From: Nicotiana tabacum
Taxonomy: Eukaryota; Streptophyta; Magnoliopsida; Solanales; Solanaceae
Assembly: GCF_000715075.1 (NCBI RefSeq)
Contig: NC_134084.1
Coordinates: 101,908,411-101,972,410 of the forward strand
Direction: 5' to 3'
Length of the DNA stretch: 64,000 nucleotides
Shown one piece after another: positions 23,540 through 34,472 of this stretch. Below the pieces are notes generated by a model. That model searched no databases. It was not told the DNA's origin and worked only from the letters and a program-made list of their open reading frames with translations. Numbering within the stretch: position 1 is the first letter of the stretch; each line of letters begins with the position of its first letter. A program made the position numbers and the translations under genes.

Positions 23540-24771
23540 CGCGCCTGTGGTTATACATGCTAGGCACGTACATAAAGGTCAGTAAATACAATGCAAGCAT
23601 TTGAAAGGTTGATTATAATGCACAAAAAACATCACTTTGAGTTCATAGGAATCCTTGAGCCTATGCAACAGTCTCACAAAATGGAGAGGTATAGAGCAAG
23701 AATTGGTTTGGCACAGGCTGTGGTGAATGTATCAACCAAGATTTGGGCTTTTATTGATGAAATATTTGAGGTTACTATTCTGTATAACATGACTCAATAG
23801 CTGACTTTGAGATTAACGCACACTGAAACACATGTTGAGCTCATCCTTACACTAGTTTATGCCAAATATGATCGCATTGAAAGAATTGAACTATGGGATT
23901 CTCTGTATGCAATGGCATCAGATATGACAGTACCATGGCTAGTTGAGGCGACTTTAATGTGATATGAGATGAGGAAGAGAAATTTGGAGGCTTACCCATT
24001 TCTCTCATTGAAGTAGATGACTTTAGGCATTGCATAAATACCTGCAACTTGACAGACTTGGAGTTTAAAGGAAGCATATTTACATGGTGGAATGGAAGAT
24101 CAGAGGAAGACTGTATTTTTAAGAGATTGGACAGATATTTTGGCAATCATGAATTGCAACAGACCTTTCCTGGATTGGAGGTAACTCACCTGTCCAAAAT
24201 TGGGTCTGATCATTGCCCAATGATGCTGAAATGTGATATAGAAACTCCTCCAATTAAGAAGTCATTCAGATTTCTTAACTTCTCGACTAAGCATGAAACC
24301 TTCAAAGATTTAGTAAAGAAGAATTGGAATGCTGATTTTAGTGCTAACCCTTTCTGTATTTTTAACTACAAGTTAAAGAAGCTTAAGAAAGCACTATCTA
24401 CCTGGAGCAGAGCTACATATGGGGATATATTCCAGAAGATTGCAAGCCTTGAGGAGGTGGTCTTGGTTCATGAAAGACAATTTGAAGTCAATCCTACATA
24501 GATGAATAGACAAAGATTACAACAGGTCCAAGCTGAAATGATTAATATCTTGCATTAGAAGAAGAATTCTGGAGATAAAAAGCTGGCATGTTATGGTTCA
24601 AAGATGGCGATAGAAACACTAAATTCTTCCATACTCAAGTTAATGGGAGAAGGAAGAGACTGAAATTATCAAGGATCCAGAACAGCATTGGTAACTGGAT
24701 TGAAGAAGATCAATTAATAGCAGAAGAAGCACTAAAGTTCTACAAGGATCAATTTACTGAGAGTGCAGTCC
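23540..24771 (+). pseudogene. LINE ORF2 endonuclease and linker
   Basis: The stretch from about 23570 reads RSVNTMQAFERL, then FIGILEP (the catalytic glutamate motif), GLAQAVVN, then a broken GGDFNVI-type region near 23945, FTWWNGRSE, FKRLDRYFGN, and SKIGSDHCPM, the SDH catalytic end of the L1 endonuclease. A linker with FRFLNFSTKHETF and the WFKDGDRNTKFFH motif (24588-24640) follows, which normally leads to the RT. In-frame stops are near 23800, 23960, 24500 and 24557. The frame is cut at 24772 by the solo LTR. Confidence 0.85.
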
Positions 24772-24776
24772 CAAAT

Positions 24777-27071
24777 TGTGACGACCCGAAGGGTCATCAC
24801 CGTAGTTCTTCCTTGTTCCGTGCTTTCGAGGCCTTGAAAACCTCGCTTTTAGTTGCCTCGATTGGCGTGCGCAGTTCGGGCGCGTAGACGGAAAGTTTTT
24901 ATGTTAGAATATGTGAAAAATTTGATGAATTTCGATATTAATATGCATAATATTGACTTAGGTCAATATTTTGGGTAAACGGACCCGAACCTGTAATTCG
25001 ACGGTCCCGAAGTGGTCCGTAGAAAAATATGGGACTTGGGCGTGTGCCCGGAATTAAATTCCGAGGTCCCAAGCCCGAGAACTAAATTTTTGTGTGAAAT
25101 TGTTTTCTGAAATTAATTAAGGAAAATGAAGGAGAAAATTGATCAGAAAACTGTGGTATCGGGCTCGTATTTGGTTCCGACGCCCGGTATGAGTCTTAAA
25201 TATGTTTTAAGAACTATCTGTAAAGTTTGGCTAAAAACGGACGTCATATGACGTGTTTCGGACTTAAAATGGGGAATTTGAGTTTTTATGAAAGTTGAAA
25301 GAAAATCATGTATTATGAGGCTTGATCCTATGTATATGATGTTATTTTGGCGATTTGATCGCACGAGTAAGTCCGTAAGGTGTTTTCGAGATCATATGAA
25401 TGTTTGGTTTGGAGCCCCGAGGGCTCGGGTGAGTTTTGAGTAGGGCCCGGGAGGTCTTAGACTTAGAAAAAAATATACAGGTTCAGATGTTGCAGGCCCA
25501 GCGCGGCCACGACCATTTCCGCTCCGCGCTGGTAGCCACACGGCCGCGGTGCTTTTCTGTGCGGTCCGCGTGGTGGGGTTCAGAGGGTTGACCAGTGTGG
25601 CCGCGCACCAAATCAGTGCGGTCCGTGCTGGGTGGGTTCAGAGAGAGCCCACTTCTCCCCTCCCTCGGCGCGGCCGCGGTGCATTTCTGTGCGGTTCGCG
25701 CTAGCCCCCAGAAAAATGTATAAATTCGGGATTTTAGTAATTTTTCCACTTTTCAAAAACCCAAAACCCTAAGAGGCGATTTTCCAAACAACTTTTCTTC
25801 TTCAAACCGATTGGTAAGTGATTCTAACTCATTTTCTTCACTTCTTAACATCTTTTAACATGATTTCAACTTCAAAACAAAGATTTTCATGGGGGAAATT
25901 GGGTGTTTGGGTAGAACCTAGGTTTTCTACAAATTGAGGAGTTGGACCTCAATTTGAGGTTCGATTTCAAAACAAATCATATATATTGGACTCGTGGGAG
26001 AATGGGTAACCGGGTTTTGGTCCGAACCTCGAGTTTCGACCACGTGGGTCCGGGGGTATTTTTGACCATTTTGGGAAAAACCTTGTAAAATTTATTTTCA
26101 TGCATGGGGAGTGATTCATTTAGTAATTATTAATGTGATTAAGTAACTTATGACTAGATTCGAGCGGATTGGTGGTGGAGTAAAGAGGTAAAGCTATACT
26201 AGAAGCGTGAGTTGAGTTTGGAGCATTCGAGGTAAGTGTTTGTTCTAACTTTGGCTTGAGGGAATATGATTAGGATGTTATTTGCTACTTGCTAATGTGG
26301 AGTACGGTGTATAGGCATGGTGACAGTTATCTATGCACTGGAGTCTAGCATGACCGTGAGTCTTAATTGCTTTTAAATTCGAATAACGTGACACAACCTC
26401 CTTGTTTATTTGATGAGTTTCATATAATGTGAACGGTTGAGGTAAAATTGTGATTGGTGTACTTTTGGAGCGTTAGCTCGAACATGAATGTGTTAGTTGA
26501 GGAAGAATGGATTTAAAAAGAGAATGTGTTGTGATTACTCCCTTAACGGGATGTGTAGACCGATATATATACTCTCCCTTGTCGGGATATTTTGGGCTGT
26601 TAGTTGTACCCTTGCCGAGTTAGAGTGATAAGTTGTTGACTTCCCTTAATGGGACTCTCCTTACAAAATCAGATGTTCAAATTATATTATGGGATCGTGT
26701 GACACGCTGTCCACTTATATATGATATTATGGGATCTTGTGGCACGCCGTCCACTTATATATGATATTATGGGATCGTGTGGCACGCCGTCCACTTATAT
26801 ATGATATTATGGGATCGTGTGGCACGCCGTCCACTTATATATGATATTATGGGATCGTGTGGCACGCCATCCACTTATATATGATATTATGGGATCGTGT
26901 GGCACGCCGTCCACTTATATATGATATTATGGGATCGTGTGGCACGCCGTCCACTTATATATGATATTATGGGATCGTGTGGCACACCGTCCACTTATAT
27001 ATGATATTATGGGATCGTGTGGCACGCCGTCCACTTATATATGATATTATGGGATCGTGTGGCACGTCGTC

Positions 27072-27111
<40 letters not shown>

Positions 27112-27779
27112 TGGGAACCGGAGTCTCTTCTGTTTATTTCCGATATTTCATTTTTACCTGTTACTCCCCGATAACATGTCCCCTCCTAGCTTTACTTTGT
27201 ATTATCTTGTTGTTGTTTTTTTTCTTGCACTTGTATATATATATCTGTACAGGTTAATTGTGGTAGGTCCTGTTTAGCCTCGTCACTACTTCGCCGGGGT
27301 TAGGCCAGACACTTACCAGCACATGGGGTCGGTTGTGCTGATGCTATACTCTGTGCATTTTTGTGCACAGATCAGGGAGTAGCTTACGGACCACAGCAGT
27401 AGGACTTCTGGGAGCTATCTTCAGTCCAAGGACTCTCGAGGTAGCCTAGCTGGCATTCGCAGGCCGAAGTCCCTTTCCATGTTTTTCGTTTGTTCATCTT
27501 GTATCAGACAAACATGATGTATTTCCTTTCAGACATTGTTTGTAGTATTCTGTAGTAGTCCGTGAGCTAGTGACACCAGACCTTGGGTAGTGATGTGTAT
27601 TAAACTTCCGCACTTTTGGTTTTCAGTTGCTTTAGATTTAAAGTCTTCCGCTTAAATTTTGTCTCGTTTATTATATTGTTTGAAAGAAAGCAGGAAAGGT
27701 GTTTTAAATATTTGGCTTGCCTAGCTCCGATAGTAGGCTCGATCACGACACCCGATGGTGGGAAATCCGGTTCGTGACA
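24777..27779 (+). mobile_element. Solo LTR of a Tekay-like element inside the LINE
   Basis: A perfect duplication CAAAT (24772-24776 and 27780-27784) encloses TGTGACGACCC…GGTTCGTGACA, 3.0 kb without coding domains. The LINE sequence resumes directly after it. It has a very CpG-rich module with GCGCGGCCGCGG-type words (25490-25700), donor GTAAGT (25814-25819), a 40-bp tandem array, the CCTCGTCACTAC block (about 27278) and acceptor TTTTTGTGCACAG (27370). Confidence 0.93.
26682..27076. repeat. 40-bp tandem array, about ten copies
   Basis: GATATTATGGGATCGTGTGG plus CACGCCGTCCACTTATATAT repeats with almost no variation at 40-bp spacing; a few units have one or two changes (ACACGCTG, TCTTGT, GCCATCC, ACACCG). 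(TA)n at 27076-27109 follows. Element A's LTRs have only two or three degenerate related units at the same relative position, so the array expanded in this family or copy. Confidence 0.92.
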
Positions 27780-29050
27780 CAAATGATTTTGATATTTTAA
27801 ATCATGTACCTTCAATGGTAGATAGTGATCAGCATGAAAGATTGATGGCCTTGCCTTCCAATGAAGAAGTGAAGAGAGCAGTTATGGGGTTGAATGGGGA
27901 CTCAGCTGATGGACCGGATGGTTTCAATGGAGCTTTTTACCAAATATGCTGGGAAATTATTGAAGAAGATGTTGTCCAAATGGTCAAGGCTTTCTTTTGC
28001 GGTCAACGGCTGCCAAAGAGTGTTACGCACACAAACCTGGTTTTATTACCAAAGAAAAAAGAAGTTATGACCTTTGTAGACATGAGACCAATCAGTCTTA
28101 GTAACTTTGTTAACAAGATTTTCTCTAGGGTTATTCATGATAGGTTGGTTGAATTATTACCAAACATAATCTCAGAGGAACAAGCAGGTTTTGTGAACGG
28201 CAGAAGCATAGTTGAGAACGTACTGTTAACTCAAGAAATCATTACGGATATCAGGTTGAGAACAAAAGCAGGTCCAAACGTTGTGATTAAGCTTGATATA
28301 GAAAAAGCTTACGACAAGCTATCATGGCTATTTCTGACCAAAACACTAAGGAAAGTGGGATTTCCTGAAACTTTTATTGGCTTGATCTTTGATTTGATTG
28401 GGAACAATTGGTACTCTGTGCTTATAAATGGCCAGCCTAATGGTTTCTTCAAATCATCGAGGGGATTTAAACAGGGTGAGCCTTTGTCACCAACTCTATT
28501 TATTCTAGCAGCAGAAGCACTTTCTCGGGGATTGAATTCACTTCATACTAACCTGTATTTCTGTGGATTTGGAATGCTAAAATGGAGCCCAAAAATAAAT
28601 CATCTATCATACGCTGATGATACAATCATTTTCTGCTCATCTGATGAAACTTCGTTGAGACTTGTCATGGAGGTTCTGCAAGCTTATGAATCATCATCTG
28701 GTCAACTGGTGAACAAAACCAAATCAGCCGCATACCTGCATCATTTAACGGATAATGAGGTGATTAACAAGGTGGAAAGGATTACAGGTATACGAAGACA
28801 ATGTTTCCCTATGACCTATCTTGGCTGTCCTATTTTTTATGCAAGAAGAAGGGGAGACTATTACCAGGGATTAATCACCAAGGTTATGGACAAACTTCAG
28901 TCATGGAAAGACAAACTCCTGTTTGTAGGAGGCAGAGCTGTTTTAATCGCAAATGTCATGCAGAGTATCCCAATTCATATGTTGTCAGCAGTTAATCCTC
29001 CAAATTATGTGATCAACAAATTACATAGCATTTTTGCCAAGTTTTTCTAG
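27780..29050 (+). pseudogene. LINE ORF2 reverse transcriptase
   Basis: An open stretch of about 420 codons contains the L1 RT motifs in order: ADGPDGFNGAFYQ, DMRPISLSNFVNKI, EQAGFVNGRSI, KLDIEKAYDKL (first catalytic aspartate), RGFKQGEPLSP, and SYADDTIIF (the YADD pair intact). The tail TYLGCPIF and MDKLQSWKDK is typical. The frame ends at TAG 29048-29050 (FAKFF then stop), but the same frame goes on encoding LINE sequence, so this is a nonsense mutation and not a true end. RT uses LINE RNA as template at the nicked target. Confidence 0.9.
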
Positions 29051-30702
29051 AGCAGCAATGTCGGAGGCAACACTAGACATTGGGCGTCTTGGACTAACCT
29101 GTGTATACCTTTTGACGAGGGAGGCATAGGCTTCAGGTCCCTGCATGACGTATCGAAGGCACTGTTCTGCAAATTGTGGTGGAATTTCAGGACTAAGCCC
29201 ACTTTGTGTAGTGCATTTATTTGTCAAAAGTACTGCAAGAAACTAAATGCAGTAATTGTACCTTGGAAAGGTGGATACCGTGTGTGGAGAAAAATGCTAG
29301 AATGTAGGGATTTGATTGAGCATCAAATCTACTGGAAACTGAGAATGGGATCAGCTCAATTCTGGTTCGATAATTGGACGGAGATGGGAGCCTTATATTT
29401 TCAGGTGCCTGCAGAGTTTGGTATCGATGAGGATATTCATAATATCAACGATCTGGCTGAAAATTGTATGTGGAATGTGGATAAAATTTTGAGAGCCTAC
29501 CTGAAGATTTGGCAAACCACATTGTGCAGAATATTAGACCACCAACTGAAAGTTCACAGTTAGATACTCCTTTCTGGATGCTTGAAACAATGGGACATTT
29601 TATAGTAAAATCTGCATGGGGTTACCTGCGAAGAAGAGCTAACCCAAAATTAGCTTACAAGATAATATGGGTAAAAGGTTTACCTTTCAAGATATCCTTC
29701 TTCCCGTGGAAGGTGTGGAAAGCAAAACTGCCACTTGATGATTTCTTGCGTAAAATAGGATACTCCATGCCATCTAAATATTGGTGCTGTGGTGATCCTA
29801 AGGAGGAGTCTTTAGTACATTTGTTCTTTACATCAAATGCAGCTAGAAGTGTTTGGAGATACTTCCTGAGGAGATCAGGAATTGCATTAGATGGGTTGTC
29901 TTTACAACAAGCAATTACAAAGTGTTGGACAACACCAGTAGTACCTAGATTGAAGCCAGTGTTACAAGCTTTATCTGCATGCATTGTATGGGAACTTTGG
30001 AAGAGAAGAAACAGTTTGAAATATGGAGAAGCAGTGTCAGTGAGCAGAGTTATTTACCAGGTGTCATCTACTTTGCAATCGCTGGTCCAACTGAAAAAGC
30101 CAGGACTACATGTGCCTCACAAGTGGCTGGACTTACTGACAATGATGGAGCAATACACACCTCGACTGAAATATGATAAAGTGTTATGGGAATTTCCTTC
30201 AAGAGGATGGATCAAAGTGAATACGGATGGAGCATGTAGAGAAAACCCAGGAAGGAGTTCAATTGGTTTCTGCATAAGGGATGAGGCAGGTGATTTGATA
30301 TATGCAAAAGGAAGGGAGATTTCTGAAGGAACCAACAATGAATCAGAAGCGGTAGTTATTGTGGAGGCATTGAAGATGTGCAAAAATCTTAATTATTGCC
30401 GGATATGGCTGCAGACAGATTCTATGCTATTAAAGAACATTATAGAGGAATCATGGAAGCCTCCATGGTATATTACTGAACATGTAGAGGAGATTTTAAG
30501 ACTGAATGAACAAAGTACCATCAACGTCACACACATTTTCAGAGAAGGGAATACATTAGCAGACCATCTTGCCAATTACGCCCTCGATGAAGGAAATATT
30601 GAATGTCATGGTTTCTGGGATCTGGACTCAAAAGGAAGGAGGATTATTAACGAAGATAAGATGCAATGTCCTTACATAAGAGTGAAAGTTGCAAGGAATT
30701 AG
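29051..30702 (+). pseudogene. LINE ORF2 C-terminal part: zf-RVT and RNase H
   Basis: After the stop at 29048 the translation continues with WASWTNLCIPFDEGGIGFRS and WWNFRTKPTLCSAF. A frameshift near 29500-29510 moves it into the frame of 29509-30702. There zf-RVT is seen (KIIWVKGLPFKISFF, WCCGDPKEESLVHLFF). RNase H follows: WIKVNTDGACRENPG, NNESEAVVIVEAL, TDSMLL and ADHLANYALDEG supply the four catalytic acidic residues. The natural stop is TAG at 30700. A C-terminal RNase H of this type is a known trait of many plant L1 lineages. Confidence 0.88.
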
Positions 30703-31960
30703 GAGGAAAAGAGGAGTCATTTTGTTATCACACTCGAATCATTCTGGAGGAGAGTTTAGATAGCAATTTTTCGGCTAACTTTGTTCATTTTTTGCAGGTA
30801 TTTCATCGAAGCTAAAGCCTAATATTATAGTAGAATCTGAAATGGTGGTATTAATGCATTGCATTCAATCCACTGGGAGGACATTAAAGAAGGGCTTTCA
30901 CAATTTTACAATATATTATACATGGAAACGACTTACATCAAAGAGAAATAGTGCAATAGCATGGGAAATAAGCTGAGCATGTATTTTTAAGAAGTTTATG
31001 CACATTATCAGAAGCCAAATGGTTTGGAGTGTGCACCACCATGCAACGGATCTCAACAAAGGACGAAAAACATTTTTATGTGCACACATGGGGTAGCGTG
31101 GAAGGCAGGGCAGACAACACATGCTGTCGAGCAAAGGAATCAAATGGAAAGGTGTAATACACATGGAAAGTTATCTAGGATACATAAAAGCATGCAATAC
31201 TTTCGGATGATGGTACTATGGGATATAATTCTTTATGTTTCAGCTGTGTGTGGAGTTCATGTGCTTCTGGATTCTACAACACAAAGTTGTCTCTATTGGT
31301 CAGCTCAATCGAGGAATCAAAAGGAACGCAACAATGGGGACATAAGTGCATCTAGATCGACAATGCATGTTGATCACGCACGGCAGCAAATGTCCTGCAC
31401 GCCTTTGCTGTTGTCCAACGTTGTGCGATCAACATGTGGTGAGGAATATTGATACACGAACATGAAGCTGGCAGCTTTATCAAAATCAGCTGGCCTGTGA
31501 TTTTTTGGGAAGACTTTCGAACAGGGATGCTCGACAGTTTTGCACGCCAAGAGTTAATCCTGAAAGTAACTCGAGGCTCGAGGAGAGCATACGAGTATAC
31601 TGAAAAGGGGAGCATGGGCCAAAATTACAGCATGCGTCTTGGAAACAAAAGAGAAAACAGGTGTCGACAAAAGCTGGAATTGCTACAAACAACCGGGAAT
31701 TTTTAATAGAAGCCACGACCTTTCACATGCACATTTATTACATATGAAAGCCTGGAAGACAACAAATGTTGTCGAACAAAAATGGAATGTTATCTCGGAT
31801 GCAGACTTGTTTTTTACAAAGTTTAATACCATTAATGTAATATCAATGTTGAGTGCAACACTCAATTTTGATAATAGGCTATTTGTTAAATTCAAACTTT
31901 ATTCCTTTCATTTCGTAGGATATCATGACATTGTATTTTGTCTTATTTTGTTATAAATAA
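30703..31960 (+). other. LINE 3' untranslated region
   Basis: No domain is seen, and the open frames are short. A segment with ACAACACATGCTGTCGAGCA near 31117 recurs in diverged form near 31757 (ACAACAAATGTTGTCGAACA), so the region has an internal repeat. It ends around TTATAAATAAAA (about 31953), a plausible poly(A) signal; no long poly(A) is left. Confidence 0.6.
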
Positions 31961-31963
31961 AAC

Positions 31964-31998
31964 TAGCCCTAGGCGTTTGCCTAGCGGATTGACTAAAA
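31964..31998 (-). mobile_element. Possible Helitron-like terminus
   Basis: On the minus strand the sequence reads CTAGGC-AAAC-GCCTAG, then GG, then CTAG followed by T. A hairpin next to CTAG|T resembles a Helitron 3' end, but the gap is only 2 nt and the stem is 6 bp. It could be a chance palindrome next to the LINE end. Confidence 0.25.
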
Positions 31999-32729
31999 AA
32001 AAAATTCAGAAAAAAAAAGACTAGTATCATATTAAAAGGATAAAGGCTCATAGAGAAATATCGTTCGCCTTTTTTTACCCTTTTAAAATAGAGTTCATAC
32101 CATACAAAATAGTCATTTGATTATTTTCCTAGCTAATTAAACTAAATCTATTACTTATTAAATCTTTTCTTATTTGAATCAAATAAGAAGTCCTTATAAT
32201 TAGGACTTTAAAATTATTAAAATTTTATCGTATATAAATTTTACAATTAAAGTATAATTAAATAACACAAAATCTTTATGCCTAATACATTCCTTATTTG
32301 AATTGGGTAACATAACTAATCTTTAACTCCAAAAATATGAACCCTCTCACGTTAGGTAGACATATAATTTGTTTACCTAAACATTTATAAAGATTAAAAG
32401 TACAAACAAACCCAAAAAAATTTATTGATTGGAAACAACAAGGATTTTAGATTTGAAAGTATTAATTAGTGTAGTTTCAAAGAATTAATTTTGAAAATTA
32501 CCTACATAGTTATTTTTAAATGTGAATTTTGAAAGATAAATAATCTGAAAGTATAAGGTAAATATAAAATCTTGAAAATAAATCAAACTAAAAATCAAAT
32601 ATTTAAGGTACCTAACAATCTAAAAATATAGTAGTCACAAAGTTGAAATTGGCAGACATCTACACTTTTGTAGCTTTAAAAAGCTAAACTATTCATTCAA
32701 CAAATAATTCTATGTTAATAAATTATATT
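31999..32729. other. AT-rich spacer, no gene seen
   Basis: A strongly AT-rich stretch without coding potential or clear TE termini, between the LINE and LTR C. The last five bases, ATATT (32725-32729), are the likely left target duplication of LTR C. Confidence 0.6.
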
Positions 32730-34472
32730 TGTCACGACCCCAATTTTCTTTGTATGATATCTTGATGGCATATAGTCACTAATACTAAGTAAGCCTAACA
32801 CTTACTGAATTAAAAATAGAATTTAACCAGAAACAACTATTAAGCTGAAACTGAGATTTCTATAGTAAACCATTAATCCCAAGTGCAATATAATACCCAA
32901 AATCGTTAGTACAAGACATAAGCTCTACTAAGTTTATTAGGAAAATCTTCTAAGTACGACTCTTTCGGAATGAAAATAAATAGTAAAATATCAGAAGGTG
33001 ACTCCAAGGTCTGCGAACGTGACGACAGGTATACCTTGAGTCTCCACATCAAAACCCGAATAGCTAGCTAGGGATCAACCAACTCCGAAGTACCTGGATC
33101 TGCACAAAATTATACAGAAAGTGTAGCATGAGTACACCACAGAGCTACCTAATAAGTATCAAGACTAAATTTGGTGAGGCAATAACGAGGAATAGTCAAG
33201 ACACCTACAAGACTAAACAACCTAAACAAGCATGAAGGTTAACTAACAGGGAAGCAATGTTAATATAAAGCTAAGTAGGGTAAGGATAACAAAACAATAC
33301 TCGCAATGAAATACTATAAACAACGATTAGCAGCAGGGAGCAAACATATAATAATGTCGTAGAGTAAGCTGAATACAGTAAGTCCGGTTAAACCAAATAA
33401 AGGGAGCAAGTAATCTCTCAATAAGATGTTGCTTCCACACAAGATTCGTTCAAGGATTTTCTCTGAGGTACTTCACCTCATAGTCACATTTCACGGGCCC
33501 TAGTTCATGAACCCTAATCACTTGGCATTTCATGCCCACATTACCATTCATAACCGCATGGACGAATCACGCGCCAAGGGAGTGACAATATTAAATATCT
33601 GCATGGACAACTCACGTGCCAACAATAATAATGACTCATGGTCACACGGACAACTTACGTTTCAATACAACAACTCTCACACAGAAATCAAGTAAACGAG
33701 AGTACATGTAAATGGTCAATAATATCAGGATTCATCTTCTTAAACCAGTATGGGTAATTAACTATGTGTATGCTTGTGTATGTGATCTATCACAATTCAA
33801 GTTAACATGTAAGAGTAGAGACAATGAATGGCACATAAGAAACGATCACCACAAAATAAACAAGGTATAACTCACACAAGGTGGGCACACTACTACAAAA
33901 ACATCAACAATAACTAGGCCTCATTCCATCACAATTCATCACAAATCATTCCCCGACATAGCTCACCTTGTCTAGCCACGTGTGCAACAATAAAATAAAT
34001 CTCCGCCTTGTCTCGCCACATGCTCATAATAATATTCCCACCTTGTCTCGCCACATGCGTAAACCCACATCCATAGCCCCCTTTGTCACGCCGCATGTGC
34101 AAATATCAATAATAATAATAGCATGAACAACTCACATACGAACACCCCGACAAGTCCCTCAACAATACCATGTGTGCCAATAAAATTATAACACAATAAA
34201 ATGTCTTTCACCACATGTGCCCATATGCCATAACTTTTCCTCAAAACAATTTTAATACTAAAACCATGCATATCCCTCAGGTAAACAACACCGAGTACAA
34301 CAAAAACAACAACAACAATAACACGAGAGTACGACAAGTAAATCAACATAAGAACTTTAGAACAAAAAAAATTAGAAGAACAAGCTCACAAAGAAAGGCA
34401 CAACAAGGAATAATGTTCTCAACAAGAATAGCTCAACAAGGGGAGAGATAATGTGCAATAATGATTCCATAT

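Larger units (their letters stand above)
23540..31960 (+). mobile_element. Plant L1-type LINE, 5'-incomplete, split by a solo LTR
   Basis: ORF2 domains appear in order: apurinic-like endonuclease (about 23540-24240), linker, RT (27780-29050), zf-RVT (about 29640-29830) and an RNase H of the plant RVT_3 type (30200-30590). A solo LTR separates linker and RT. ORF1 is not found, so the copy was 5'-truncated or has lost it. The 3' untranslated region ends at about 31960, near AATAAA; I could not identify flanking duplications. Frames are fairly well kept, with a handful of stops, so it is less decayed than element A. Confidence 0.85.

Noticed and set aside
26682..27076. Regular 40-bp direct repeats resembling a CRISPR array
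   Set aside because: The repeats are head to tail with no unique spacers and lie inside a plant LTR; this is a minisatellite.
30916..31716. Several 76-142-codon open frames on both strands after the LINE
   Set aside because: They overlap each other, lack domains and lie in the LINE 3' untranslated region.
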